Assembly: GCA_900767075.1 (NCBI GenBank)
Contig: CAAFXX010000517.1
Location: forward strand, 1 to 9,727
Length of the DNA stretch: 9,727 nucleotides
Origin: Bacteroidales bacterium
GTDB taxonomy: Bacteria; Bacteroidota; Bacteroidia; Bacteroidales; Muribaculaceae
Reading direction: 5' to 3'
The notes beneath the pieces are model-generated. The model was not told the origin of the DNA and ran no database searches. It saw only the letters and a program-made list of their open reading frames with translations. Position 1 is the stretch's first letter, and every line of letters begins with the position of its first letter. Positions 1-6,784 of the stretch are shown in pieces. Both the position numbers and the translations under genes were made by a program.

Positions 1-789
1 CGCCTCGGCACCTCCGCCGGAGGACAGAGGGCAAAAGCCATCATAGCCTACAACCCACTGACAGGGGAAGTGCGTTCAGGGCAAATTGAAGCTCCGGAAG
101 GCTTTGACTATTATCTGATAAAACTCGACGGTGTCACTGCCGAAGCAGGATTCAGGGAAACACAGAATTTTGGGCGTCTGGAGTACTCGTTCTACCGACT
201 TGTAAAGAAATGCGGCATAGAAATGTCTGATTGCAGTCTGATAGAAGAGAATGGGCGCGCACATTTTCTTACCAAACGTTTTGACCGTCAGAATGGTGAG
301 AAAATCCATATGCAGACACTTTGCGGTATAGCGCATTATGACTACCGCAATCCACGGTCCTACTCTTACGAGCAAGCGTTCAACGTAATGAGGGCATTGA
401 GGCTGCCATACTCACAGGCGCAGGAAATGTTTCGTCGTATGGTATTCAATGTGGTGATCCGCAATCAGGATGACCATACCAAGAACATATCCTTTCTTAT
501 GGACAAACACGGCAAATGGAACCTTTCACCGGCATACGACATGGGATATGCCTTTAATCCGAAGGGTGGATGGACGTCACGGCACCAGATGTCAATCAAC
601 GGGAAGTTTGACGACATAACCCGCCAAGACCTTCTGGAATTTGCCAAGCGCAACAATATAAAGGAAGCTGCTGAAATAATCGACCGCATTACCGAAATGT
701 CTTCACGTTGGCCTCTCTTGGCAAGGGAATGTGAAGTTCCCCAGCCCATGATAGATGCCATTATGCCGAATTTGAAACTCTCCACATAA
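1..789 (+). CDS. HipA-family serine/threonine kinase, 5'-truncated by window edge
   Basis: This frame is open from base 1, so the gene starts upstream; the GTG at 70 is an internal Val codon, not the start. The 262 visible residues cover the C-terminal part of a HipA-type kinase. The first residues (LGTSAGGQRAKA) match the Gly-rich segment that precedes the kinase core. The Lys codon at 121-123 (YLIKLDG) is the expected ATP-binding lysine. The catalytic loop NQDDHTKN lies at about 463-486, with the probable catalytic Asp at 469-471, and SPAYDMGY supplies the metal-binding Asp. HipA proteins are the toxin halves of HipBA toxin-antitoxin pairs; E. coli HipA phosphorylates glutamyl-tRNA synthetase. 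Some relatives have other targets, so the substrate here is open. All visible catalytic residues are intact, suggesting an active enzyme. A HipB-like DNA-binding antitoxin would be expected to the left, outside the window. Confidence 0.88.
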   Translation, partial: RLGTSAGGQRAKAIIAYNPLTGEVRSGQIEAPEGFDYYLIKLDGVTAEAGFRETQNFGRLEYSFYRLVKKCGIEMSDCSLIEENGRAHFLTKRFDRQNGEKIHMQTLCGIAHYDYRNPRSYSYEQAFNVMRALRLPYSQAQEMFRRMVFNVVIRNQDDHTKNISFLMDKHGKWNLSPAYDMGYAFNPKGGWTSRHQMSINGKFDDITRQDLLEFAKRNNIKEAAEIIDRITEMSSRWPLLARECEVPQPMIDAIMPNLKLST

Positions 790-821
790 GACTGATTCAG
801 AATTCCTCCTAAATCCTATGA

Positions 822-829
822 TAATTTTG
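822..829 (+). promoter_or_regulatory. Candidate -7 promoter element (TAATTTTG) for the TonB-dependent receptor
   Basis: TAATTTTG matches the Bacteroidota -7 consensus TAnnTTTG at every fixed base. It is followed by CG, giving the same 10-mer as the element at 3896. No convincing -33 TTTG lies 19-21 bases upstream. Transcription would start near 836, leaving only about 8 bases before the ATG at 844 and about 20 before the ATG at 856. Confidence 0.5.
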
Positions 830-843
830 CGCATTGACAAAAT

Positions 844-3009
844 ATGATAAGGATTATGAAAAGGATTTTGACATGGTTTATGTTTTATCTTCTCCCGGGC
901 GCATTGCCGTTATTTGCGCAAACATATGAAAACGTCGCCGATACTGTAAATGAGAATTTCGAAAGTATTGATCTTTCCGAACTCATAGTCGAGGGACATA
1001 AATCCACATTCACTGCCGGTCTCGACAAGAAAGTCTTTAATGTCGGCAGCGATCTTGTAAGCTCAGGCGGCTCAGCAAGCTACCTGATGCAGAATATACC
1101 GTCGGTAGATGTCGATCTGGACGGCGTGGTAAGACTCCGAGGCAATGAGAACGTAACTATTCTCATCAACGGCAAACCTTCGGCAATGATGGGGGCAAGA
1201 ACGAGAGGCGACGCCCTGAACCAAATGTCGGCAGACAATATCGAAAAGATTGAAATAATCACCAACCCTTCCGCAGAATATAAACCAGACGGAATGAGCG
1301 GCATCATCAATATCGTTCTCAAGAAGGAAACGCGCGATGGATTTAACGGAACAGTGAACGCCGCTATCGGCAGTTACAGTCGTCTGAACGGCAACGTAAA
1401 CCTCAATTACGGCACAAAGTATTTCAACCTTTACGGAGGCTATGCCTACCGCCGGGACCGATACGACCGGACAATAAAAGACCACAGGGAGTCTCCGACA
1501 GAAATAATCAATCAGGATACATATGGACTCGGTCGGCCTGTGTCACATACTTTCAATCTCGCTGTCAACATAACCCCTTCTTCAAACGATATTGTAGAGA
1601 TCGCGGGAAGTTATAACCGCCGCAAATTCCGCAGAAACGAGAATATGGATTCCGAGACCCTCGACCTTAAAGGAATACGGGTGGAATCATATTCACGTGT
1701 ACGTGATGCCCTCGCCTATGAGAATATGTGGGAGGCAACCGCAAGATACTCACATTCGTACGGCGAAAACAATGAGTTCGGACTCGATTATTCATATTCT
1801 TCCGAATCTGAGGATGAGATAAATCATTACACCACTTCCCGTTCAGGAATTGATTCCATGAACGATGAAACAGTCTGGGACGCCAATTACCTCAATTCTT
1901 TGAAACTATTATGGAAACACAGTCCGACAGAAAATATACGTCTTTCATCAGGTTATGAATTGGAACATCTAAAGGCAGAGCAGAATTTCCATGTCTCCGA
2001 CTGGAACGGGGCCGAATTCATACCCAATAATGACAGGAGCAGTGATTTCACGCATTTCATGTTGCTCAATTCTGCTTTCATTACAGCGGAAATGAAATTT
2101 GGGCAATGGAATCTGCTTACGGGATTAAGGGGAGAATATGCAGCCATCAAGAACAGATTGATCTCGGCAGATACCGACCTCAAGCAAAATTATTTCAATA
2201 TCTTTCCTACTGTCCATGTCTCAAGACCTGTCTCCGAAAACAGCGAACTGATGTTAAGCTACACCATGAGGGTAAACCGCCCCGACGGAAGCGACATGAA
2301 CCCTTTCGCCGAACAGATAAATCCACTTAGTCTGGAAGCGGGCAATCCATACCTGAAACCTGAAAAAATACATTCCACCGAGTTCGGATGGATGTTCCGG
2401 ATTCCCTCCGGAGGCTCTCTGCTGAGCACGGTCTATTATCGATATATCTCGAATAAAATAACCGAGGTATCAAAATATATTGATGCCGGCGTACTTCTCA
2501 CCACCAAGGAAAACCTACAATCAAGCCATAATGCCGGAATCGAAATGATCCTGAATATGCCTTTGGCTCGTTGGTTTGACTTTAACCTTAACCTTAACAG
2601 ATATTATAATCAGATCGACGCCACAAAACTTGGATTCGGGAAAAATAAGGATACTTTTTCATGGAGTGCGCTTCTGAATGCCGATTTCAGACCTTTCCGG
2701 CATTTTATGGCTCAAATAAACGTGAGATACCGGTCTGCCACGTTAGTCCCGCAAGGGAAACGCGACGGTGATTTCAGAGTGAATTTCGGTATGAAATATG
2801 ACATGCCGGGCATAGGTTTATCCATTTTGGCATCCGTGACCGACCTCTTTGACACTTATAGAAAATCATACACACTCGATACGCCAGAGTTAAAGCAAAA
2901 AATGGAGAAACGACGCAATCCCCGCATATTTTATCTTGGCGTGACATGGAAATTCGGAAGCAAAAACAAAAAGGAGAACAGCAACATCGAATATGACGAA
3001 GGGCTTTAG
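844..3009 (+). CDS. TonB-dependent outer-membrane receptor, OMP_b-brl_3 type
   Basis: The 721-residue product has an N-terminal signal peptide (hydrophobic core about residues 8-24, likely cut after Ala25 in LFA-Q). A possible TonB-box-like stretch, LSELIVEG, follows at 44-51. The plug domain spans about 55-162, with typical signatures NIPSVDVDLDG, RGNENVTILINGKPS, IEKIEIITNPSAEY and GIINIVLKK. A barrel of about 540 residues follows, with alternating strands and aromatic girdles, ending in RIFYLGVTWKFG plus a polar tail of 16 residues. Such receptors import ligands across the outer membrane using TonB energy; the ligand cannot be read from sequence. The carboxypeptidase-like regulatory domain often found before the plug is absent, so the protein is shorter than many relatives. 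The ATG at 856 (M5) is an alternative start that gives a cleaner signal peptide and a more usual leader. The PAP2 gene follows after 41 bases, probably on the same transcript. Confidence 0.87.
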   Translation: MIRIMKRILTWFMFYLLPGALPLFAQTYENVADTVNENFESIDLSELIVEGHKSTFTAGLDKKVFNVGSDLVSSGGSASYLMQNIPSVDVDLDGVVRLRGNENVTILINGKPSAMMGARTRGDALNQMSADNIEKIEIITNPSAEYKPDGMSGIINIVLKKETRDGFNGTVNAAIGSYSRLNGNVNLNYGTKYFNLYGGYAYRRDRYDRTIKDHRESPTEIINQDTYGLGRPVSHTFNLAVNITPSSNDIVEIAGSYNRRKFRRNENMDSETLDLKGIRVESYSRVRDALAYENMWEATARYSHSYGENNEFGLDYSYSSESEDEINHYTTSRSGIDSMNDETVWDANYLNSLKLLWKHSPTENIRLSSGYELEHLKAEQNFHVSDWNGAEFIPNNDRSSDFTHFMLLNSAFITAEMKFGQWNLLTGLRGEYAAIKNRLISADTDLKQNYFNIFPTVHVSRPVSENSELMLSYTMRVNRPDGSDMNPFAEQINPLSLEAGNPYLKPEKIHSTEFGWMFRIPSGGSLLSTVYYRYISNKITEVSKYIDAGVLLTTKENLQSSHNAGIEMILNMPLARWFDFNLNLNRYYNQIDATKLGFGKNKDTFSWSALLNADFRPFRHFMAQINVRYRSATLVPQGKRDGDFRVNFGMKYDMPGIGLSILASVTDLFDTYRKSYTLDTPELKQKMEKRRNPRIFYLGVTWKFGSKNKKENSNIEYDEGL

Positions 3010-3050
3010 TCAGGCAGGTTATAATTCCATCACCTTCAAATTCCACTATT

Positions 3051-3869
3051 ATGATCAAATATGTATTACTCGCTTTTCTTGTGCTGGCAGGCGTTTCCGA
3101 TATCAATGCCTTCTACAAGAGAATACAGACTGCGGATTCTACAATCATTATTGCACCGTATGATTCATTGTCACCCCGGGTAATCAAGGCACATAATCAT
3201 CACGTGCGCAATCCATATAGATTCAAGCCTGTTCAGTTGATAGCACCGGCGGCTCTAATAGGAGTTGGGGTCATCGGGCTTGAGAGCGACTGGCTCAAAC
3301 GCCGGAATATTGAAACGAAGGATGAACTGCAGGAGCATCCGCATCCTCATCTGTCGGCAGATGACTTCATGCAGTTTGCGCCAGTCGCCGCCACTTATGG
3401 ACTAAAGCTATGCGGAGTAAAGAGCCTTCATGGGTATGTCGACATGACAATAATTGCAACTACGGCCTACTTGCTGACCGGACTGTCCGTCTACGGCATA
3501 AAGACTTTGACAAAGATAGAACGTCCCGACGGAAGCACCCGCAATTCATTCCCCTCCGGACACACCGCTACAGCTTTTGCCGGAGCGGAGCTGCTGAGAA
3601 GGGAATATTGGAATACCTCCCCTTGGATTGGAGTCGCAGGATATATCGTTGCCACAGGGACAGGATTCCTGCGCATGTATAATAACCGGCACTGGCTCAC
3701 CGACGTCTTGGCTGGTGCCGGATTGGGTATCCTATGCACTCAGGCGGCATATTGGCTCTATCCGGTAATAACAAAGACATTCTTCCACAAGCAATACCGC
3801 GCCAACATATTCCTCTCGCCCTACGTCTCCCCTGAAAGTAAAGGTCTGGCACTCCAGTTGACCTTCTAA
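3051..3869 (+). CDS. PAP2-family phosphatase, probably a membrane lipid phosphatase
   Basis: The 272-residue product has all three motifs of the PAP2 acid phosphatase family: K151-x6-R158-P159 (KTLTKIERP), PSGH at 168-171, and R208-x5-H214-x3-D218 in LRMYNNRHWLTD. The Ser that often precedes the Arg of the third motif is Leu here; the catalytic residues are kept. Residues 1-20 look like a signal peptide ending INA. Hydrophobic segments lie around 62-77, 131-150, 191-206 and 218-239. Family members remove phosphate from lipids such as undecaprenyl diphosphate, phosphatidylglycerol phosphate or lipid A (LpxE/LpxF) on the periplasmic side; the substrate here is not determined. The C-terminal extension ends in Phe (GLALQLTF). 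No promoter or terminator is visible in the 41 bases after the receptor gene, which suggests co-transcription. The ATG at 3051 gives the complete signal peptide and is the natural start. Confidence 0.88.
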   Translation: MIKYVLLAFLVLAGVSDINAFYKRIQTADSTIIIAPYDSLSPRVIKAHNHHVRNPYRFKPVQLIAPAALIGVGVIGLESDWLKRRNIETKDELQEHPHPHLSADDFMQFAPVAATYGLKLCGVKSLHGYVDMTIIATTAYLLTGLSVYGIKTLTKIERPDGSTRNSFPSGHTATAFAGAELLRREYWNTSPWIGVAGYIVATGTGFLRMYNNRHWLTDVLAGAGLGILCTQAAYWLYPVITKTFFHKQYRANIFLSPYVSPESKGLALQLTF

Positions 3870-3871
3870 AT

Positions 3872-3903
3872 TATGATTATTTCATCGATTTTTATTAATT
3901 TTG
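3872..3903 (+). promoter_or_regulatory. Bacteroidota-type promoter for the META lipoprotein gene
   Basis: The -7 element TAATTTTG at 3896-3903 fits TAnnTTTG perfectly. TATG at 3872-3875, 20 bases upstream, matches the -33 TTTG at three of four bases. The promoter starts just after the PAP2 stop codon. Transcription would begin near 3910, giving a leader of about 70 bases to the ATG at 3982. Confidence 0.55.
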
Positions 3904-3981
3904 CGAACGATATGCAGAAAACTACTAACAAAGAGAAGTTTCTAAAGCATATCCGAAGTAAAAACACTAACAGAATATTTT

Positions 3982-4473
3982 ATGAAATTACAGACCAAAT
4001 CATTGATTGCCCTTGCTGCCATGTCGGCGGTTATTGTAACCGGATGCTCCGGCAATAAGGATAACAAAGCGGAGACTACCGCCAACGAGACAGAAGCAAT
4101 CGCTGCTCCTGCCGATATACGCGGACAGTGGTACATCGAGAATATCGTTTTCAACGATTCTGATTATGTGCGTCCTGCCGAGGCGGTCCCCGGTTCGAAA
4201 CAGTATATCGTGTTCGAAGACAGTACTTATTCCATTATGACCAACTGCAACTCCATCTCCGGACCATACACCGTAAAGGGTGACTCAATCAAGCTCGGCG
4301 ACGGTGCCATGACCCAGATGGCTTGCGACAACATGGCTACCGAAGATGCCTTGCGCCGTATCCTCCCCAACATCTCGACCGTCGACGTTCAGAACGACAC
4401 TGTAATCCGTCTGAACGGCTCCACTCCCGCCGAGTGCATCCTTCTGCACAAAGAAACGACCGAAATAAAATAA
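3982..4473 (+). CDS. META-domain (HslJ-like) lipoprotein
   Basis: The 163-residue product begins with a lipoprotein signal peptide: a basic start, a hydrophobic stretch at about 8-20, and a lipobox with VTGC at 19-22, so Cys22 should be lipidated. A short polar, Glu/Asn/Ala-rich tether (about 23-42) leads to a single META domain at about 45-157. It opens with IRGQWYIENI and carries the typical core N-x-ISGPY, then GDGAMTQMACDNM, and closes with NDTVIRLNG. META domains occur in E. coli HslJ (novobiocin resistance, heat-inducible) and in many secreted or surface proteins; no enzyme activity is known. The protein should sit at the inner leaflet or surface of the outer membrane. It has its own promoter and is followed by a strong terminator, so it is probably monocistronic and not part of the sigma-factor operon downstream. 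Confidence 0.85.
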   Translation: MKLQTKSLIALAAMSAVIVTGCSGNKDNKAETTANETEAIAAPADIRGQWYIENIVFNDSDYVRPAEAVPGSKQYIVFEDSTYSIMTNCNSISGPYTVKGDSIKLGDGAMTQMACDNMATEDALRRILPNISTVDVQNDTVIRLNGSTPAECILLHKETTEIK

Positions 4474-4515
4474 ATGGGAACCGCACGACTGTGCGACTTC
4501 ATAATCATCTACTTT

Positions 4516-4548
4516 AGGGCTTATTTTTGAAATAAGTCCTATTTTTTT
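4516..4548 (+). terminator. Rho-independent terminator after the META lipoprotein gene
   Basis: AGGGCTTATTT (4516-4526) pairs with AAATAAGTCCT (4530-4540), forming 11 base pairs including one G-U around a 3-base loop. A run of seven T follows at 4542-4548. It lies 43 bases past the stop at 4473 and insulates the sigma-factor gene from upstream transcription. A small GC hairpin without a T-run (CGCAC/GTGCG, 4482-4495) precedes it. Confidence 0.87.
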
Positions 4549-4557
4549 GCAAAAGTC

Positions 4558-4591
4558 ATGCAGCATTTGCAAAGAATCTGTATCTTTACAT
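4558..4591 (+). promoter_or_regulatory. Bipartite motif upstream of the sigma-barrel gene, candidate ECF promoter
   Basis: ATGCAGCATTT (4558-4568), 12 bases, then TATCTTTACAT (4581-4591). The same two blocks at the same spacing lie upstream of the lipoprotein/radical SAM operon at 6248-6281. With a -35 around 4560-4565 and a -10 around 4581-4586 the spacer would be 15 bases, near the usual ECF value, and transcription would start at or next to the ATG at 4593. The first block contains the odd palindrome ATGC-A-GCAT, so a repressor or activator site is an alternative. No standard -33/-7 pair with correct spacing was found here. Confidence 0.5.
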
Positions 4592-4592
4592 T

Positions 4593-6230
4593 ATGAGCCG
4601 GAATTCACATGATGAAACGAACCGCTACCTGCACATCGACAACCGCAGTCTTGTGGAAGAATGTCTCAAGGGCGACAAAGACGCCCTAAGCATCTTCTAC
4701 ACCCGTTTCGCGCCCAAGATGCTTGCCTTGATCCGCAGATATGTGGGAGATTCAATGGATGCAGAAGACATCCTCCACGACGGTTTCATCATTGCATTCA
4801 CACGGCTCAAGACTCTCCGCGACTATGATCATGTGGACTATTGGCTGGCGACAATCATGAAAAACCTATCGCTCCAGTTCTTGCGGCTACAGGACGTCGG
4901 AGCCATGCTCCACGAAATACCCGAGACCGAAGACACTCCCCTTGCCGACGAATTCCTCGACATGGAGACTCTCGAGTCACTCATAAAGGAACTTCCGACA
5001 GGTTACCGGAATGTTTTCCGGCTTGCAGTGCTTGAGAATAAGTCGCACAAGGAGATTGCCGAAATACTCGGTATCTCGCCAAACACATCATCGTCGCAGC
5101 TCTTCCGCGCACGCATGATGATGCAACGGCTCATAAAGGATTACCGCATTCGGACCGGAGCCTTGATATTGCTTTTAGCCGCCGTCCCCTTGACAATCTT
5201 CCTGACGACATCGCGCAAGAAGGAGTTCACCGATACAAATACCCCTCTCCCACCTGAAGCTCCGGCAGTGTCGATACCGGCTCCGCATCCTAACACCCTC
5301 GCGGCAACAACTCCTCTGAATGTTGTCTCACCAAAGCCGCGTCAATCCAACCCCATCCCCGCATATACCGGCTCCGACAGCACTGCCGTCACGTCATCAA
5401 GCACGCAAGAGTTTCCCTACCTCCCCAAGGATACCATTCCGGAGATAAAGGAATCGACAAAGCCGGAACACGAAGACTACAGTCGCGATGAGGATTATCT
5501 GTACTATGCCGAAAGCCAGTTTCCACTTCCGAAAAGATCTTCCCGAACTTCCGGATGGTCGATGGGATTAGGTGTCAATCCCGGAATCGGCAACTTCAAG
5601 TCGGATAATGGAGATACGGCTACATCTGTAGATACATCTCAACCGGGAGATTCCGATGATCCCGAAAATAAGACGGAAGAACGGGCAAATTTGCGTATTC
5701 CCACACGGGCAGGGTCTTCTTTCCGCGACTACAATACGGTTCCGCACCGTAATTCCATGCCGGTGGCGGTTTCGCTGCTTGTTTCTAAAGGAATAACCGG
5801 AGCCCTCTCCGCAGAAACAGGACTGACCTACACTTACCTTCATACTGAATTCGACGGCAAGAGGTCAACAGCCGACTGCAGATGGCATTATATCGGCATA
5901 CCTCTGAAATTAAAACTAAGACTTTTCTCTTCATCACGGTTCTCTATATATGCTTCGGCTGGTGGCGCGATTGATATTCCGGTGTACTCCGATGCCGACG
6001 TCAAGATATCAGAGGGAACTCCCGATCTGAAAAACGGCAGCTTCTCATCTTCGGCGGTATGGTCGGTTACAGCCGGCTTCGGAGCAGTTGTAAAGCTGTC
6101 GGATCATTTTGAAATCTTTCTGGAACCGACATTCCAGTATCGTTTCAAACACCATTATTCCGTGCCGAATGCATGGACAGATAATCCAATAGGAATCTCG
6201 CTTCCGATAGGATTGAGATTCAATATGTGA
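4593..6230 (+). CDS. ECF sigma factor fused to a transmembrane helix and an outer-membrane beta-barrel
   Basis: This 545-residue chain joins parts that are normally separate proteins. Sigma region 2 covers about 20-98 (LVEECLKGDKDALSIFY, DAEDILHDGFIIAF, DYWLATIMKNLSLQFLR). Sigma region 4 covers about 125-183, with the helix-turn-helix SHKEIAEILGISPNTSSSQL. A single hydrophobic helix lies at about 188-206. A Pro/Ser/Thr-rich linker runs from 208 to 318. A small outer-membrane barrel follows at about 319-545, with strands GWSMGLGVNPGIGNF, ALSAETGLTYTYLHTEF, WHYIGIPLKLKLRL, FSIYASAGGAIDIPVY, FEIFLEPTFQYRF and IGISLPIGLRFNM. The barrel resembles that of Bacteroides dual-membrane-spanning anti-sigma factors (Dma), but no anti-sigma domain fits between residues 183 and 188. 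There is no N-terminal signal peptide; the internal helix would act as signal anchor. Basic residues flank it on both sides, so topology is inferred from the domains. GTG at 4653 (V21) is an alternative start close to the conserved sigma region. Confidence 0.88.
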   Translation: MSRNSHDETNRYLHIDNRSLVEECLKGDKDALSIFYTRFAPKMLALIRRYVGDSMDAEDILHDGFIIAFTRLKTLRDYDHVDYWLATIMKNLSLQFLRLQDVGAMLHEIPETEDTPLADEFLDMETLESLIKELPTGYRNVFRLAVLENKSHKEIAEILGISPNTSSSQLFRARMMMQRLIKDYRIRTGALILLLAAVPLTIFLTTSRKKEFTDTNTPLPPEAPAVSIPAPHPNTLAATTPLNVVSPKPRQSNPIPAYTGSDSTAVTSSSTQEFPYLPKDTIPEIKESTKPEHEDYSRDEDYLYYAESQFPLPKRSSRTSGWSMGLGVNPGIGNFKSDNGDTATSVDTSQPGDSDDPENKTEERANLRIPTRAGSSFRDYNTVPHRNSMPVAVSLLVSKGITGALSAETGLTYTYLHTEFDGKRSTADCRWHYIGIPLKLKLRLFSSSRFSIYASAGGAIDIPVYSDADVKISEGTPDLKNGSFSSSAVWSVTAGFGAVVKLSDHFEIFLEPTFQYRFKHHYSVPNAWTDNPIGISLPIGLRFNM

Positions 6231-6247
6231 AAAAAACTTTGATGGCG

Positions 6248-6281
6248 ATGCAGCATTTCGCAGCTATTGTCATCTTAATAT
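6248..6281 (+). promoter_or_regulatory. Second copy of the bipartite motif, upstream of the lipoprotein/radical SAM operon
   Basis: ATGCAGCATTT (6248-6258), 12 bases, then CATCTTAATAT (6271-6281). It matches the motif before the sigma-barrel gene at 11/11 bases in the first block and 8/10 in ATCTTwAyAT, with identical spacing. If it is a promoter, transcription starts near 6283, with a leader of about 46 bases. This makes the operon the prime candidate target of the sigma-barrel protein. Confidence 0.5.
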
Positions 6282-6298
6282 AAGAAGTCATACATTTG
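6266..6298 (+). promoter_or_regulatory. Possible housekeeping promoter for the lipoprotein/radical SAM operon
   Basis: TACATTTG (6291-6298) fits the Bacteroidota -7 consensus TAnnTTTG. ATTG at 6266-6269 fits the -33 TTTG at three of four bases, with a spacer of 21. Transcription would start near 6305, about 24 bases before the ATG at 6329. It overlaps the bipartite motif at 6248-6281, so the operon may have a basal and an induced promoter, or one of the two matches is chance. Confidence 0.45.
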
Positions 6299-6328
6299 TA
6301 CGATTTCTAATGCACAAAGCTAAACACT

Positions 6329-6784
6329 ATGAAATTGAAACGTTTAAATATCCAATCCCTTCTGACGCGGCTCTGTGCCGCCGGAATGGCGATTCTTGGC
6401 TTCGGATGCTCCAATAATGAACCTCTCTGCATGTATGGCACCCCTACCGGAACCTTCGAGATTAAAGGGAAAGTAACTTACGAGGAAAACAACACTGCAG
6501 CCGACGCCGTTGTAAGAATCACACGACCGGACATCAATTCGGGAGTGTATTCAGTGGCGGAAACCAAGACCTCGGACAACGGCGAATATGTTGCAAAAGG
6601 AGAAGTAATTCTTTTAGATAAAGCTAAAGTGGTATGTCTGCCAGACGACCCGGCACTTGAGCCTGATTCTGTCGTAATCGACTTGAAATACGATGACACG
6701 GGGCATGAAGACAGTTTTTGGGATAATGGCCACGCAGATGCCACAGTCGATTTCAAATTGAAGAAGAAAAAATCCGGTCAATGA
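6329..6784 (+). CDS. Radical SAM-associated putative lipoprotein (rSAM/lipoprotein system)
   Basis: The 151-residue product has a lipoprotein signal peptide: a basic start, hydrophobic core at about 15-26, and lipobox LGFGC, so Cys27 should be lipidated. Just after it comes the LCMYGTPTGTFEIKGKVTYE region. The (M/E)YGxP...(I/V)xGKVT pattern is characteristic of the small lipoproteins that accompany a particular radical SAM enzyme family in Bacteroidales (TIGR04133/TIGR04134 by my recollection). The rest looks like a small beta-sandwich of carboxypeptidase-regulatory or Cna-B type (GKVTYEENNTAADAVVRITRP, TSDNGEYVAKGEV) and ends in a Lys-rich tail (KLKKKKSG). The mature protein keeps two other cysteines, Cys34 and Cys103, possible sites of modification. 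The stop overlaps the next start in ATGA (6781-6784), implying translational coupling. Location is probably the outer membrane. Function is unknown. Confidence 0.83.
   Translation: MKLKRLNIQSLLTRLCAAGMAILGFGCSNNEPLCMYGTPTGTFEIKGKVTYEENNTAADAVVRITRPDINSGVYSVAETKTSDNGEYVAKGEVILLDKAKVVCLPDDPALEPDSVVIDLKYDDTGHEDSFWDNGHADATVDFKLKKKKSGQ

Noticed and set aside
70..789. GTG at 70 as the start of the HipA-family gene
   Set aside because: The frame is open back to base 1 and the upstream residues contain the conserved Gly-rich segment of the kinase, so the gene simply continues past the window edge.
3873..4058. Open frame of 61 codons on the plus strand
   Set aside because: It begins inside the promoter of the META lipoprotein gene and overlaps the signal-peptide coding region out of frame; no family resemblance.
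3982..4473. META lipoprotein as part of the sigma-factor system
   Set aside because: It has its own housekeeping-type promoter and is separated from the sigma gene by a strong terminator; the shared bipartite motif is absent upstream of it.
4593..6230. The sigma-barrel fusion as an assembly or frameshift artefact joining two genes
   Set aside because: A simple join of a sigma gene and a Dma-type gene would still contain the cytoplasmic anti-sigma segment and intergenic sequence. Instead the helix follows the sigma domain within a few codons in one continuous frame. Read-level confirmation is still outside what I can see.
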